A DNA stretch of 64,000 nucleotides. It comes from Todiramphus chloris collaris (taxonomy: Eukaryota; Chordata; Aves; Coraciiformes; Alcedinidae). Shown here one piece after another: positions 36,801-50,879 of this stretch; the stretch's first letter is position 1, and the number at the start of each line of letters is the position of its first letter. The translations under genes were made by a program, and so were the position numbers. The DNA lies in assembly GCA_025345505.1 (NCBI GenBank), contig JANVCC010000130.1, forward strand, positions 6,209,441 to 6,273,440, written 5' to 3'. Below the pieces are notes generated by a model. That model worked only from the letters and a program-made list of their open reading frames with translations, did not search any database and had not been told where the DNA came from.

Positions 36801-37506
36801 GAGCCTCTGTAAAAGTCAGTTTCAACATTAGAAGATGACCAAAGCAGCAAAGATGGCAAAGCACCTAACCTGACCTACCATTAAGAAAAGCTAATGAAAA
36901 CAACATGGGAAAAATAAGGGAAGTTTGTCACTTTAAAAGAAAAAAGTAGATTTTAACACTGACAGTATGCAAACCAATAAAACACTCAGATGTTGGATCA
37001 GGTCCATATCAAAGTAACTCAGCATATAATTACATGAGAATCAAAAAAATGTCAAAACACAATAATAAAGATACTGTGGAGTTCTTTGTCTTTTGTGGAG
37101 CAAGCCCATCCATGCCACCAAATAAGGGAAAAAGTGAAATAAAAGTTCAGAATGTTGATTACAAGAAATGAACCATAATAGATGGGAATGTGCAGAAATG
37201 AGGAGAAGAAGAAGGGCAGAAACTAACTGCAGTGAAGAGTGAGTCAAAAAAAAAAAAAAGCCTTGTGCTAAACGGATACCTGAGAAAGATGTGCAACAGA
37301 CATCTCTTGAGATCTCCATATCTAAATTTTCAAAGAAAGGTAGTAACTCCCATCAGTCTAACTAATACCATTAGAAGAAAAACCAAGCATGGCTTCAGAA
37401 ATATGGGCCAACCTTCAGGTATTAAATGTAAAAAGTGTTTTGTAAGGTTGTCTCATTTTCCAATAACATGAACTGGAGTAAAATAACATATCACCTTTTC
37501 CCACAA
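33851..37506. other. Intergenic stretch apart from the small CR1 tip
   Basis: No recognisable exon is seen. A purine-rich, Lys/Gln-rich open frame at 36644-36838 is compositional. A poly-A run lies near 37248-37260. Confidence 0.65.
35053..35122 (-). mobile_element. CR1 LINE 3' tip fragment
   Basis: The octamer tail ATCATAGAATCATAGAATAC is followed by CTTCAAGATCATCAAGTTCA and ACCATTATCCCAGG. Only about 70 bp of the 3' end remains, an extreme 5' truncation. Confidence 0.85.
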
Positions 37507-38464
37507 AGATGATTTTTCCTGTATATGTAGCCCATCATATGGATGGAGAGGAGCTAGTGGATGAGGGAAGAGCTGTGAACTTTGTCTACCTGGACTTCAG
37601 AAAAGCCTTTGACACTGTTTCCCAGAGCATTCTCCTTCAGAAACTTACGGCACAAGGCTTGGATAAATACACTCTGCACTGGATAAGAAACTGGCTGGAT
37701 GGCCGGGCTGAAAGAGTGGTAGCGAACGGAGCTGAATCTGACTGGCGTCTGGTCACAACTGCTGTTCCCCAGGGTTCAGGAGTGGGGCCTGTTCTCTTCA
37801 ATATCTTTATTAATGATCTGGATGAGGGGATTGAGTGTACCCTCAGTAAATGTGCAGGTGACACCAAGCGAGGTGGGTGTGTCAATCTGCTACAGGGTAG
37901 GGGAGCTTTACAGCAGGACCTAGACAGGTTAGATCAGTTGGCCAAAATTAGTTGCATGTGGCTCAACAAGGTCGAGTGGCAGATCCTGCAGCTGGGTCAC
38001 AACAACCCCATGGCAATTACAGACTTGGAGATGTGTGGTTGGAAAGATGCAAGTTGGAAAAGGACCTGGGGCTGTTGATTGATAGTCGACTAAATGAGTC
38101 AGCAGTGAGCGCAGGTGGCCAAGAAGGCCAATGGCATCCTGGCTTGTATTAGAAACACTGTGGCCGGCAGGAATTGGGAGGTGATTGTCCCCCTGTACTC
38201 GGCACTGGTGAGGCCACCCCTTGAATATTGCATTAATTTCTGAGCCCCTCGCTATAAGAAGGACAGAGAGGTGCTGGAGCGTGTCCAGAAAAGGGCAACG
38301 AAGCTGGTGAAGGGCCTAGAGCACAAGTCCTGTGAGGATTGGCTGAGAGACCTGGGGTAGTTTAATCTGGAGGAGTCTGAGGGGAGACCACCTCACTCTC
38401 TACAACTACCTGAAAGGAGGTTGAAGTGAGGAGGGGGACAGCCTCTTCTCAAAGTAATCACTAA
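37507..38464 (+). mobile_element. CR1 LINE internal fragment encoding part of the reverse transcriptase, lacking its 3' tail
   Basis: The plus-strand frame 37509-38078 (189 codons) is the CR1 ORF2 reverse transcriptase: [20 protein letters not shown], then [14 protein letters not shown], then [20 protein letters not shown] and [20 protein letters not shown]. The catalytic FADDT motif has decayed to CAGDT. Downstream the frame is broken by shifts, but ORF2 C-terminal blocks continue to about 38464 (TCTACAACTACCTGAAAGGA, then CAGCCTCTTCTC). Similarity then stops without the final domain, 3' UTR or octamer tail, so the 3' end has been lost by deletion or rearrangement. Confidence 0.95.
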
Positions 38465-41400
38465 GTATTTTACTCAATGGAAGGATCAAAAGGCAAAACC
38501 CCCTAACCAGATAAAATGTCCCATACCTTCATATTATACATTTATACAAAAAAGACAGCAATCTTCTGTCCCCCAGAAACTAGTTCTTTTTTTTCCTTGC
38601 AAATACCTCATTCAATCTTCAAGCATAAATAATAAACTTGAACTTTGTGAATTTTACCCTAGATCTACTACTGCAGTCAATGGACATATTGAAAGTGTAA
38701 GGAGTACGAACAGGGCTAGAGCCTTGGGTTATAAGACCTAAATCCAAGTCTATGACTTTTTGCATGCCTGAAAAGTGACCACAATTTAATGGGAAACCAA
38801 TAAAAAACATTGAAGTAATTGTGGTGGTCTTATATTGTTTAGACTGCTTGCTTTACACTCCCCAACCTCATAATGTGAACAGAGCTATCACAATGATCTA
38901 TTAAAGCTGGGGCTAGTCTTGCTATAGAAAACTCTGCAAGCTGAGAACCAAAATGTAGTCACAGCTCCAAACAGCTTAGGGACAAGATGAATTCTTTGCC
39001 TCTCTCGCATCCTAAATGCATCCAAATTATTCTAGTATTCTGTATATCTACATGGACCACTTAACTCCCTCTTGAACTCTACTGAGAGCTTTAAATTGCT
39101 TGTCAGACACATGTGAAAAAACTCTACCTCATGTAAAATTTACATTCCAGAGCTTTCTATCACTGATTTCTCTCAGCAGTAAGGTTTCTTCTGATCTCAG
39201 TGCCACTGGAATCATGGGACTGAGATACTCCTGTCTTTAGCACAGATACTCAGAGTGTGTGTGTAGAAGAAATGTAAGCAGCTGTGGTCCAGAATTTCTG
39301 CAGTCCTGTATTTAGTACATCAGCATGAGGGAGGGCTAGCTGAGATAGCAAGGTAATGTGATTGCTGCTCCTGGCAAGGGGACAGATGTCAACATTGCCT
39401 CTTCTTTTCACAGAAACATACCTGGCTTTATGAAGAATAGGTTAGCAAATATTTTAATACAAATAGTACCTCAGCTGATCTGCCAAAGCAGGCTCCAAAG
39501 AGACTGACTTGTTTACAGTCTGGACCAGTGCCTTAAAACCTGATGTGCTTATTCAACAGAAAATTAACCCCAAAACGGGTATCATCATTACTGCAGGGAG
39601 AAGCTCCAGAAAGATAATATCCTAACTTTCTCCAGCTGAACTCAGGACATTGTCTACATTTTATCACATCAAGTGCCCTTGTAGTCATTCAGAATAAACA
39701 AGAAATAAAGAAGTGAGGTATATCACATGCAATAGCTTGGGTCACTGGGACTGCATAGATGTTTGGATGTGGCCCAACCCCCTGCCTTCACTTGAATTAC
39801 TACTGGAATCTAACTTCTTGCATTGTTTTAAGAGACTAAATTGTTCTCTCTGTGTACTTTGGTCATCCCAACTCAGATGTTATCTTTTCCTTTCCCAGTC
39901 TAGTTTTTGGCTACAAAAAATATAATGAAGAAGAGTGCTGAGAAAAGCCTTTTTTTTCCCAGCTGCAGAGTGTGTGTGTGTGTGTGTGTGTATGGTACCG
40001 TTCTTCAAATGCCTTTGACAAAGACTGTCATTTATGAGGTTGTTTGCTTAAGAGGTTACTAGTGATTCTCGTGAAAATGAATGCTAGTATAGCTTTGACC
40101 TTGGAAGCAAACCAATGTTGGTAATACCAAACTGGTGTAGGTAAAAAACGATAGAAGAAATTCTTTCCTAAGTTACTGTAAACGGTCAGTGATGGAGGAA
40201 ACCTTCATTGGGAATAATCACTGATCTGGAAAAGTCACTCTACAGAGGTGTCATAATCTTTAGCTATCAAATTTCTTGGAAGGTGGAGAGACAGACTGGT
40301 CCTGGAATCATTATGTAAAGGCCTGTACTACTGGATTTACCAATAGAGACGTCAGTCAGCTTTTGTTGCATAATTCACTTGGTTTTAAGTAACCCAGTAG
40401 GGGAACAAGAGAGAGAGCTGATATGGGACAGGTAAGACTCAGGGCTTTCCTGTGTGACCTGGTGGAAGATCTCTGTGGGAGGCCATGCATTGCCCCACGT
40501 CCTCCATGGACATCAGTGTCAGGCACTAGTGTGGCAGTTTCTAGGTTGAAATAAATGAAGGTGGTGTTTTTCATGATCACTACTTGATACATCAGACTCC
40601 TTTTCTTCAGGAGAAACCTACCTCAGATGTCCATATATCCCGGAAACTAAACTAACTGACTTTGAACTTCATGCAAGTATTCATGGGTCATGAAAATTTA
40701 CTGAAAGTAGAAAAAAAGGGATTTCTTCTATCCAAGACTATTGCCATGGGGATCCAAACTGAAACCATTCATGAGATGTCAATATTACAAGACTGCAGTT
40801 ATAATCTAGAAGAAAGGGTGAACATAAGGAATTATTTCTTGGTGTGGTCAAGGATGATTTTCATTTGTGTTGGTCACTTCTGATGACCAGCTTGGAGGCA
40901 CAAGATTTACTTCCTCATTCCAACTACTCTACCAGTGAACTTGTAGTTTGACAAGAAGGCTTCCTGGTGTTGCAGCAGTATGTCATTTCTTTAAGGGACA
41001 GAACAACAGATGCACTCAAAGAGGTGGACTGTCATTAAGAATGCAAAACTGAAGCAGCTTGTAGTTATCAGGTCACATGAAGGTTGGGGATCAAACACAT
41101 AATTCAACGAGTTTTTGGTGACACCTGAAAGCACATAACCACTTCCACTGAAAATACCTGGTGGCACCTCCTGTATACTGAAAGTGTAATAAAATGCAGC
41201 GAAAATGCAAAGATTTCCCACAGGATCCTACAAAACTTAAAAAAAAAAATTGTATCCATTTTGTAGAATTCCATAATTGTTTAAAAATAAAACCAGAAAA
41301 AACCAACATTACTTCCTCGTCTATCCATGGAATTTATTAGAGCCAACCCTACTAAATTCCTTACAACTATCCCACAAGGGTGGTTCTCAAAGTGAAAAGA

Positions 41401-44400
41401 GAAAAAATGCTGGCAGTTTATACAATGTCTTTTTCAGTTATACAATCTGAGAGACTATCTAGGAAGTTTAATGGTATACAAGTCTCTGGTGGCAAGAATA
41501 AGCTGGAGAGCTTTCTCTACAAGCTCAGCCTTGTTTATAAGTATGCTCTCCTGTATACTCTTGTCCCATATTTCTCTCTACTCCTGAGAAGGCAAAGAAA
41601 TAACATATCCCCTTGAAAAATGACAGACTGAACTAGAATGCAGTATTTGGATGATTGAAAAAAAAACACCAACATTTTACTAGAGCTGTTAGTAAACTAG
41701 TAAAACTGCTAGTAAAACATTTTACTACTACCTGCTACATGCTACGTTTAATAATTCTGTTTTTCTGGAAGCAAATATTTGCCTACCAGTCAGGTTCAAG
41801 TGGCATAGTAAAATATTCCCTGGCTGATCCTTACTCCATTCCTTGACTTTCCTTTAAGTAGTCCATGTTCCCTAATCTTTTCTATCTGAACTCATAAAGC
41901 GTCAGAGTTCCCTCCTCTTTCCCTTGCACCTTACATGATCTGGAACTCTGGACCTTTAAATGCCCAACTCATACCCCTCTTGCCATTCAGTGCCTTAACA
42001 ACACTGTGTTCCTGTGCTATTTTCCCTCCTAACATGTCTGGTACAAAATGTTAAGCATCCTTGTGACCTTTAAACATCCTGTACAGCTCTCCATCTCCTC
42101 TTTACATGATCCAGACTCATCTCCACCTCCTGCTAGAAAATCCTGTGCATGCACCTGGCATGATTACATCAGCATATATATGCACACAGATGAGCTAACA
42201 CATTTCAATGAATCTACTGCAGAAGCAAACGGAAATGAATACCTCTCTTTCTGTCCACAATCCAACAGTTGCTCTACTATGGTACCAATTTGGCATGAAA
42301 TTAGTTATCTGTAAATCTATTTTCACTGTTACCTGAATACTGTGATGTGGGAGCTAGAAAGAACAATAATGACAAGATTTTGTTGGTGGTCATTAAAAAC
42401 TGAAACTATTTCACCTCCTCGTGCTTGCAACATCACCTGCTATAGTTGTTAAATTTTTTTTTTTCCTCCTTTTCTACTACATGAAGTAGCTACATATTCC
42501 AGAAGCAAGGTGTGAGTGAAGTAAGAATTGCACAAGAGATCCAAGACACATACTAGTCACTATAAGGTACTACAACATTTACCTTAAATGTAGACAGCAC
42601 AGCAGTTGTATTTCTGCAGATGTCTGCTAGTGACGGTGCACTATTCAGTGTTGTTTTACTGTACATAAGCGGGTGATAACTGTTCCTTTAACCTGATGAT
42701 GAGCATTCAGGAAACATCAAGAAGAGGCCCAAAGATCATATAAATGTACATGCACAGCAATACATTTGGTCTGTAAATCTGAGATTGACTGTAGAGTTTA
42801 CGCAATCCTATTTCCTTCAAGGGTAGAGGGCTACTGGATTGGAGGGTACTGTAAATAATTCCTAACTACTGCTGAGCAGGATGAACCAGTGAACAGAAAT
42901 GCGGGTTCATCACAGGCACCAGTTAGCTGAAGGAGAGCAGCAGTATAGAAAAACAAGCGTTATTAGGAATAAAATGTCTGCTCCAAATTCTTGTTCTGAA
43001 CTTGACACCAGAGTACCAGGAAAGTCTCTGTGGGAGAGTTTGGAAGACTTCAATTCATGTCTGGTGGAGCAAACAGCAGTTGTAAAATCTCAAGAGATGA
43101 GGGCCACCCAGAGTGTGTCAGTTTATCAACTGGACAGCTGCGGTGTGTCTACAAATGCCAAACCATAAGCATATTGGCAGAGGAAGCAGACATTGTGGCC
43201 AGCACACAGCGAAGTGGCTCCTGAGTTTCTGAATTGCCTGCCTCTCAGAATACACTTACTGTCCAGGCCAGCCTGTCAGTTCCAGCCAGACTACCGTGCA
43301 GCAGGCCACTGACATAAACACATCTCACACCTGGCTTCACAACCTTTGGGAGGATCTAATATAGAGGATGACAATTTGGAAATATTGCAGCACTCTGCTC
43401 ACCTCCTCCCTGCCTTGGGTAGGGTAGTGAGATAATGACGTTGTAAATTGAAGGACCTTATACTCTTATTTCTCCTCAGTCAGAGAAACAGCCCTTTGGG
43501 AGCTACGAACAGTCTAATACAAGGACCTTCCAGTGGCAGAGAAACACCTGAAGGACTTGATCATATGGTCTATGATCATCATAATGTGAGCATAGCTGCA
43601 AAGCTAAGTTTTGCACAAACAGAGTGGTCTTACCACAAAGGAGAGCCCCAGGTCTTAAACACAAAAGAATTAGTTGCTGTTCAGTGATCAATTTTCTACC
43701 CACAGAAAAAGCAAAAACAAACTGGAAAGCAAAACAAATTAATTATGAGAGGAAGGCAGAAAAACATGCCGTGAAGAACATCTTGGGGTACAGTGACAAG
43801 ATGACCAACATCAACAACAAATGCCCAAGGATAGCAGACATGCAGTAGATTAAATGAAGTGTTATTCAAAATATACACATGATATTTTATATCAGCCTTA
43901 GGTGTCCTTCAAATACTGTATAAGCTGTGATATTTATGATTATTGGTGTTTACAGTAGTAATAGTAGCAGCATTATATTTTATCAATAGGCTCTGAAGAT
44001 TGCTAATGAATTCCTAACGGAGTTCTAGTGAATCCTAATGGATTCCACCTAATCTATTCTGAGGACACTAACTACAGCTTATTTTATCTGGATTTTAAGC
44101 TCCTAACACTGGAAGTAGGGACAGAGGATTATCTAGGCTTCTTAAAATCCTGTAACTATTAAAGAGTTAGGCAAAGGAAGAGGGAAGTAGGTGCTCTTGT
44201 TTCTGGTCCTCTGCTATCATCAGGGCTGGCTTTGTGGGCTGTTAAATATTCTGTCCTAGTGCTTCGTCTTGCTTTCCTATACTTTCATTGGAGACACACA
44301 GGCAGATTGGTTTGCACTCTAGAAATGCTTGCAGCTCTGAGAATAAGGGAGAGAGGAGGGTGTCTTTAGAAACTAACAAAACATCCAATCTGTCTCTCCA

Positions 44401-44667
44401 CTGGCTCTGCTTTCTTTGTGAAGGACCAGTGCCTCCAGAAGTATCATGGACATTTCTTCCCTGCAGATATAGGGGAATGGTCTCAGGGCATTATACTAAC
44501 CAGGAACCAGATGTTGGTGTCATAGTTTTAATGGAACTGTTGGTAAAAGTCTGAAGCAATTACTCTAATATCCCAAACTCTGGCTTACAGTCATGATCAT
44601 GACTGCAGCATACAGAACACAGATTAATTGAAATCTGTTTCCCAGAGATGAGATGAGTCAGCACATG
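38465..44667. other. Intergenic stretch, no recognisable gene
   Basis: About 6.2 kb with a GT microsatellite at 39970-39991, short internal direct repeats near 41665-41725 (units like GTAAAAC and ATTTTACTA) and otherwise apparently unique DNA. No recognisable exon or RNA gene. Confidence 0.6.
39970..39991. repeat. (GT)n microsatellite
   Basis: Eleven GT units in perfect register. Confidence 0.95.
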
Positions 44668-44743
44668 GTCTACATCAGGAGGATTGGACTAGATGATCTT
44701 TAATGTCCCTTCCAATCCAAATCATTCTATGATTATATGATCT
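44668..44743 (+). mobile_element. CR1 LINE 3' tip fragment
   Basis: GGATTGGACTAGATGATCTT is followed by CCCTTCCAATCCAAATCATT and the octamer-like tail CTATGATTATATGAT. This is the sense-strand 3' end of CR1, truncated to about 75 bp. Confidence 0.9.
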
Positions 44744-45682
44744 CTGCAGTTGCATAGGTATTTTGGAGCTGTAAATTTGAGCAATGGGCATTGGGGCCCA
44801 TTAAGGAGAAGATGATGACTAGGGATAGCAGTGGGCATCAATGTGTGTGCTAGTGAGTGAAAGAGGACATCCCTGTTGCAGTTCTGCTTTTCTATTTCAC
44901 CATGCCTATGAGGTTTTGTGTATTCCTTAAGAACAGCACTGATGCCTGGCCCAGGAAGCTCCTGCAGCTAGATGTGAGGTATGGTAGATAGGGCTGAGCA
45001 GGCACCACCTTAAGACCATGTGCACAGTTGCCAAGTGGCTCTATGCCACTAAATGAGGACCTACCAACATATTACCTAGTTTGCTGGTGACTGACTCAAG
45101 TGGTTGTGTGGAAGATGTAAATTACCTAAATAAGTGGTCCTGCTACCCAGCTGGTGAATCCTTCCTGCTCTCCAAATCAAGAGAAAGAGGCACCACCTGG
45201 CATAGCCTGACTCTGCTCATCTTACTCCTTGAATCTTTTGTCATAATCACAGTAAAGGATAAAAAAAAAGAAGAAAAAAATCCAACCACAAAACCAACCT
45301 GACTTGTTTGACTCTTTACCCATGAATACCACATGTATTGAAATAATCGTTTGTCCACTAAAGTCATAATAAACAAAGAATTTTGTCCGAAAAATGCAAA
45401 CAGAAGAACTTCTCATTTGAAACTTTTATGGCAATATCCAAGTGTAATCTTGCAACAAAATCAATCTTGTTAGTCATAGTGCACAGCAACAAATTTTATT
45501 AGGACAGCTCTAACAGGACAGAAGATGAGGGAAAGGGCTAATGATTAGTCATTAGTCATCACAAAGAAGATGACAGCTATGATTCTAGAATGTCTTGCTA
45601 AAGAAAGGGAAGTACTAATGTAATTGCAAAAAACTTCGGCACGCCTCTATTATGAATACAATGCAATCTGACCACCCATGTA

Positions 45683-45960
45683 CAACAAAGATGTATTGAA
45701 ATTGAAGCAGGTACAGAGGATGGCCACACAGCTGATCAGAGTGTGCCTTATAGAAGACCTAAATCAATGAGTTGTTCAGCCTAGCAAAACAAAGGCTGCC
45801 AGATGTCCCAATGACTGTAAGTTCAATACACATAAGGGAAGGTATAAAAGTAGATACAGAGAATAAATTGGAAAATCTAAAGACAATAACAGTGTCAGTG
45901 GCTGTAAATTGTCTAGGCCAGAAATTAGAAGTTTTAAACTTTTGAAAGACCATAAGGAGC
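45683..45960 (+). mobile_element. Old, highly diverged CR1-like fragment
   Basis: Blocks in CR1 order are visible on the + strand: CAACAAAGATGTATTG, GTACAGAGGATGGCCACACA, GAGTTGTTCAGCCTAGCAAA followed by ACAAAGGCTGCCAGATG, ATAAGGGAAGGTATAAA and GGCCAGAAATTAGAAGTTTT. The degree of decay suggests an older CR1 lineage than the other copies. Confidence 0.6.
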
Positions 45961-48429
45961 TTTGGTGCTCCTCTCCCTGCATTCCCTACTCTCTGTCCTT
46001 CATGGTCTCCTCTAGTTGATATTGCTATTTCTCCCATGCAAATCTGATTCAACAGCACAAACTCAGGCTGAACGGTCCCCTCAGCTTCCATGGTTCCCAG
46101 GAAATTACACTCCATGTGTAGTAGGTGTCTTTCAGTGAACTTGGAGTAATGCGCACTAGGAGTGAGCAGTTTTTGCTCTACACTGTTCTGTAGTCCATAG
46201 CAGAATCAAAAGCATCACATTCTAGCCTATTCTGTAACAAGGCATTGAAGTCCATAAAGCAAAAAAACCCTTTATTTTTGGAAGATAAGGTAAAAAAAAG
46301 GTAAAAAAGCAAAACTTAACAGCAAAGCCACTGTTTTCCTCTAAAACAACTAAAAAAGACCTAAGGAAAACTAGATTTTTATAAAGACACAGGATTCTAC
46401 ATAAGGAGTGAAGATAGGCTGGGTGCTTTAAGATTATCCACTCTCCAGTACGAAGTTTGTTTCCTACTAACTGCTCTATACTAACTATTGAAATCTCATT
46501 CATCCATTCGGTGTGCTGCTTTCATCCTTACTATGCATTATAAAATACAACCATCAACAGCAGCTTTACTGCTTTCAAAACATCTGCTTTCTGCCCCTCT
46601 TAGAACCAATACCAACATCTAGATTAAACTTTAGTTATTTGCAGTAGCAAATCCTTATCATTAGTCTGAATTCTGGCATAAACTGATATAAACAGAGACT
46701 AGTGTAAGATTATTGAATTGTGTTATATTTATCTGCATGGGAACTTGCTATTTTGCTCATAAACATGGAAACTGTCATATTTAAATATTTCTCCAGTACA
46801 GTTATAAATCTCTCTGAACTAAATGTCTGAGTCTAGCTTTCTCTTTGATCTTTATCTTGCCTTTATAGAAATGTATTGTCTACGAGTTCGGGGTTTTTTT
46901 TTAGTTTATTTGCTTGCTTGTAGTTTTCTCTGCTGTCTGTGTTACATACATCTGTGACTTTTTGAATATCCCTGTTACAAAGACACTATATCTACAAACA
47001 TAGGTATATACAATGATTTACACAGGAAATATTATATACTCATAATCATGGTCCCAAGTTTAGTGAAGTCAGAAGCAGCTTTTACCCACTCTATTTATTT
47101 TTAATTATGCCATCTAAAAGAGACTGGCCTGAGGCATGAAGCATAGATCAGAAGTTCACATTTTGTAGGGGTTCTGATTTGAAGGCTTTATTTAGGCCAC
47201 ACACAACCTATGCAGTAAAGAATAGTGCTGCAACTGAGGAAAAACTCTGCCAAGTATACAGGATCATATACAACACTATGTTTCCTTTTTTTTCTTTTAT
47301 TCCAGGAACTTCCAAAGAAAAAGTGAGATGTCCACTGTTCTGAATAAATTAGTAGTGAAAATTGATTAATTGAAGAATTGCATTGACCATTAAAGAAAGG
47401 CAATGATTCTGTCCTGAATTCAGAGTTTAACTGCTTTCAATATAGAGAGGCACAGAGAAGGTTATGTGTAATTGCTAGTACAGTGCCAGGGGGCTTGTGT
47501 GCAATTATTGCATATTTTGTTTATATGGACTTCTATTAAGACAAATGTTCTCTCTCAGGATCCTTGAGTGGCAAGAGCTGACTTAAATGCCAGTGAAACT
47601 TTTTGTGAGAAGTCTATGAAAATAACTTTCGTTTTTTTGGACATGATACCATTTGCTCTTCTTTATCCTTTACATAATGTAACCTGGGTTTCATCTGGCT
47701 TTTAATGCACAAGGCCCTGCTCTTGCATGCATGGTTAAGAATGCCAGGATACTCTTTGATTTCACTGGGACTATCTGTATTTCTAAGTAAGTTAGGAAAG
47801 ATGGGAAATTGTCTCCAAGCTTGATCATTATCATGAAGCGGTACAAGGAAAACGTGTTATCATGCCACACTTTAAGCACAGATTTGCTCAATGGAGATAA
47901 ATTTAAGTCTCTCAAACTAATCTTAACTAGCTTAATCTCAGAGTGCTCTTTTAAGGTTTGCCCCAAACTATTCATTACCTTTCCCATGAATCAAAAACCT
48001 GAGCTTTTTTCTCTTGCTGCAAAAGAGGATCTAACTAGAAGTGTGTAAAATGCCATTGCTTAATTTCTACTGACAACATTCAAACATAATCACTTACTTC
48101 CATAAGCATCTATTCAGCTTGTATACTGCTGACTGTTTTGGATTTATGGGAATGATGTTTTCATGAACTGAGCATGAAACTCTCATGTTTGCTTTGTCAC
48201 ATATAGCAGGGCTGGGAGCAACTCTTAGATACTGAGGAACCTCACATTTGAAAATGTCAACAGTCATAGCCAATTCTGCCCCAAGACTGAGATTAGTGGA
48301 CACAGTATTTTTAAAAATGCCCTTTCCCCCCTCATCTGCAGAGCTGAAGTGTAATGGCTAGCTCAAGAAATCATTAGAATGTGTTCCATAGGTCTGGTTA
48401 AATTCTTGGGTATATATCTTGATGTTATG
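45961..48429. other. Intergenic stretch, no recognisable gene
   Basis: No recognisable exon. A weak TCAATGGG-type trace lies at 47755-47790 (GATTTCACTGGGACTATCTG). The open frame 45759-46115 on the minus strand overlaps the CR1-like remnant and is not a gene. Confidence 0.6.
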
Positions 48430-48584
48430 GGAAAGGAGAAGAGAAGAGAAGAGAAGAGAAGAGAAGAGAAGAGAAGAGAAGANNNNNNNNNNGAGAAGAG
48501 AAGAGAAGAGAAGAGAAGAGAAGAGAAGAGAAGAGAAGAGAAGAGAAGAGAAGAGAAGGAGAAAGAAGAAAAAAAAAAAAAAGG
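48430..48584. repeat. (GAGAA)n pentanucleotide microsatellite with a 10-N assembly gap, then A-rich tail
   Basis: Pure GAGAA units occur on both sides of ten N at 48483-48492, followed by GAAAGAAGAA and poly-A. The true array length is unknown because the gap falls inside it. Strand asymmetry is complete: purines are on the + strand. Confidence 0.97.
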
Positions 48585-50879
48585 AATTTCACTAGATTCT
48601 ACTGGGTTCTGAAAAAGCTTGTGCAAGAATCCAAGAATTTCACTCATTATGCTTTGGTACTATTCAAAAAATCAGCAGAAAGAAGGTAAATGGTGATACA
48701 ATGCTATTTATTATGTACTGCACCAATAGATAGCAAAAGCCTGGGAAGCCAGCCAGTTACACAGGGTGGTTCTCCTGTAATCTGTATGTTTAACACATCT
48801 TCTCCCCTGAAATCTCGACAATTTCTGTAGGGAGGTTACATTTTCACTGTTTCTTCTGCTGTCTGTGATCAAATATTCTAGTGCCAGACACCATTGCTGG
48901 CCACAAAAGGGTCATAAAAGCATTCAGAAGTTCATACAATGAATGGATACTACTGCTAAGAGACAAAAAGCTGAAGGAGAAAAAGACCTCTATTAACAGC
49001 ATGAGAGAAATCAAATTCTCAACAGCCAGTATCACTATAAACCCTATTTTACCATAACTTTTAAAAGGACCTTATCACAAGTCACTAGTCCTTGCCAGAG
49101 ACAACCTGCCTTGTTATCCAAAGTGAAGCCTGCTGGGAAATGTTGTATAAACTCTGCTGGCTTACTGAGGTAAGTGCCTTGTTATCCATTCTGACATAAA
49201 GGAGGTGGGAGTGATCCCCCAGAGAAGGACTCCAGAAGACAAGCTGAAAAATCTGGCGGAAGGACCCTTACAACCAGACAAGCCTGGGGAATTGGCAGAA
49301 TGTATGTGATATTATTGCTAATGCACAGATTAATAACAAAAGTCCAGAGCAGATGGACTTTTGCAGCTTTCTATCCAATAGCAGTACCATTCTGCACCTC
49401 CCTATCCCATGCCACCCATCCCAGGCACTTTGAGGACCCATAGGGTTCTCTTCTGACATACTTGAAGCACATCCAGCCATTGTCACTTTCAATACCTCTT
49501 TGTAATGTGTGCAGCCTTAAAGTCATCCTGTAGGAAGCAGCTGCTGTATGAAAAGAGAATGAGCTTCCACTGGAAAAAAAAAAAGTGCTGTTATTGAAAA
49601 TAGTCATTACTTCACCACTCAGCATGCTAAAACATTAAATACAGGAAATTGCCTCTCACAGATTTAGTTTTGCTAGACATATCAAAAAACATACAGTCTT
49701 TGCAGGGCTCCATCTTTTCTGCTCTCAGCTTAAAAATCAACTTGGACCCCCTGTGGAAGAAATAAGCAGCTTATTTCCTTATTTTTGGAATATCTGTGAG
49801 TATCCTCAATGACACAGACACTAGTAGCAAGACTGATATTATTGTGGTCTGTGATGAAGAAAATTAAGGAGGTCAGAATAGTCATTCCAACGGGGACAGT
49901 TACGCTGCCTATGGAAGACCAGAGCCCAAGACAACTTTCATGAACTCATCTGTGCGGGTCATCAGAAAAAAAGATATGATGAAAGGGAAACCCTAGCAGT
50001 TCTCCTGGATCCTCTTAAAGGAATATTGTTCCTACAGTACTAGCAGCACCTTATCCTAACACAAAAATGTTGTTTTGAACCCTGTTCTATATGGAATACT
50101 TAGCTCAAAGTGGTTAGTGTAAACTAGCTTTAAGAGCAAGCCAAAAATTGTGAAAAACATCAAAACATTCTTCTTCAAAATGCACAAAAACCTGTGTAAG
50201 GAATCCTTAGAGATTTCTTTTCATCCTTTTTGTCTGGGCATGTTGTTTATGTCTTTTTCCCTGGCTATGTACTATCCTATCTTGAAACCAAAGAATAAAT
50301 GAATGCATACACATACATAGCAGGGTGACTGAGTGTTGAGGACAGGAAGAAAAATCACTCAGATCAAGCCTTCAAACTAGAACTGGATCTTCTTCTAAAA
50401 AGATATATAGCAATCAAAAGAAAAAAAAAGTTAAATCAAGGAATTTCTAGGGAATAGTTTATGTCTAGTCTTACACAGGAAGGGCTTAAAATGAAGGGGA
50501 AAATATATTAATTCAGTATAGTTTAGCATGAGGGGGGAGCCAAAATCATTTGCCTCTCATGCAGAGAAGACTCCATCCCTACAGGAGTTAGAGCATATAG
50601 TAAACTTTTATTTCATCTGGAACTGATAACCAGTACCATGGAGTCAGGATAAGGCCTTTCATGTGAGGCAGCTGCTCCCAGCCCTCTGATTCTTCTTCCT
50701 CAGGATTCAGATTCCTCATGCCAGGGAGACAGGCAGCTGTGCTTCCCACAGTGGGAGGACCATGCCATACTGGATTGTAGCAGCTCCTCTTTTGGGCTCA
50801 GGGGTTTTTAAGTGATTTTGCCATCAAAGAAAACAAAATATTGCCTCCTAGGTGACTGAGTCTTACATAAGCATGCTAA

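Noticed and set aside
36644..36838. Lys/Arg/Gln-rich small protein
   Set aside because: Composition follows an A/G/C-rich stretch; no motif and no promoter or splice context.
37509..38078. 189-codon frame as a host gene
   Set aside because: It is the reverse transcriptase of a CR1 LINE, with decayed catalytic motif and frame breaks downstream.
48363..48647. S/L/F-rich and E/K/R-rich frames over the GAGAA array
   Set aside because: Periodic translation of a pentanucleotide repeat with N inside.
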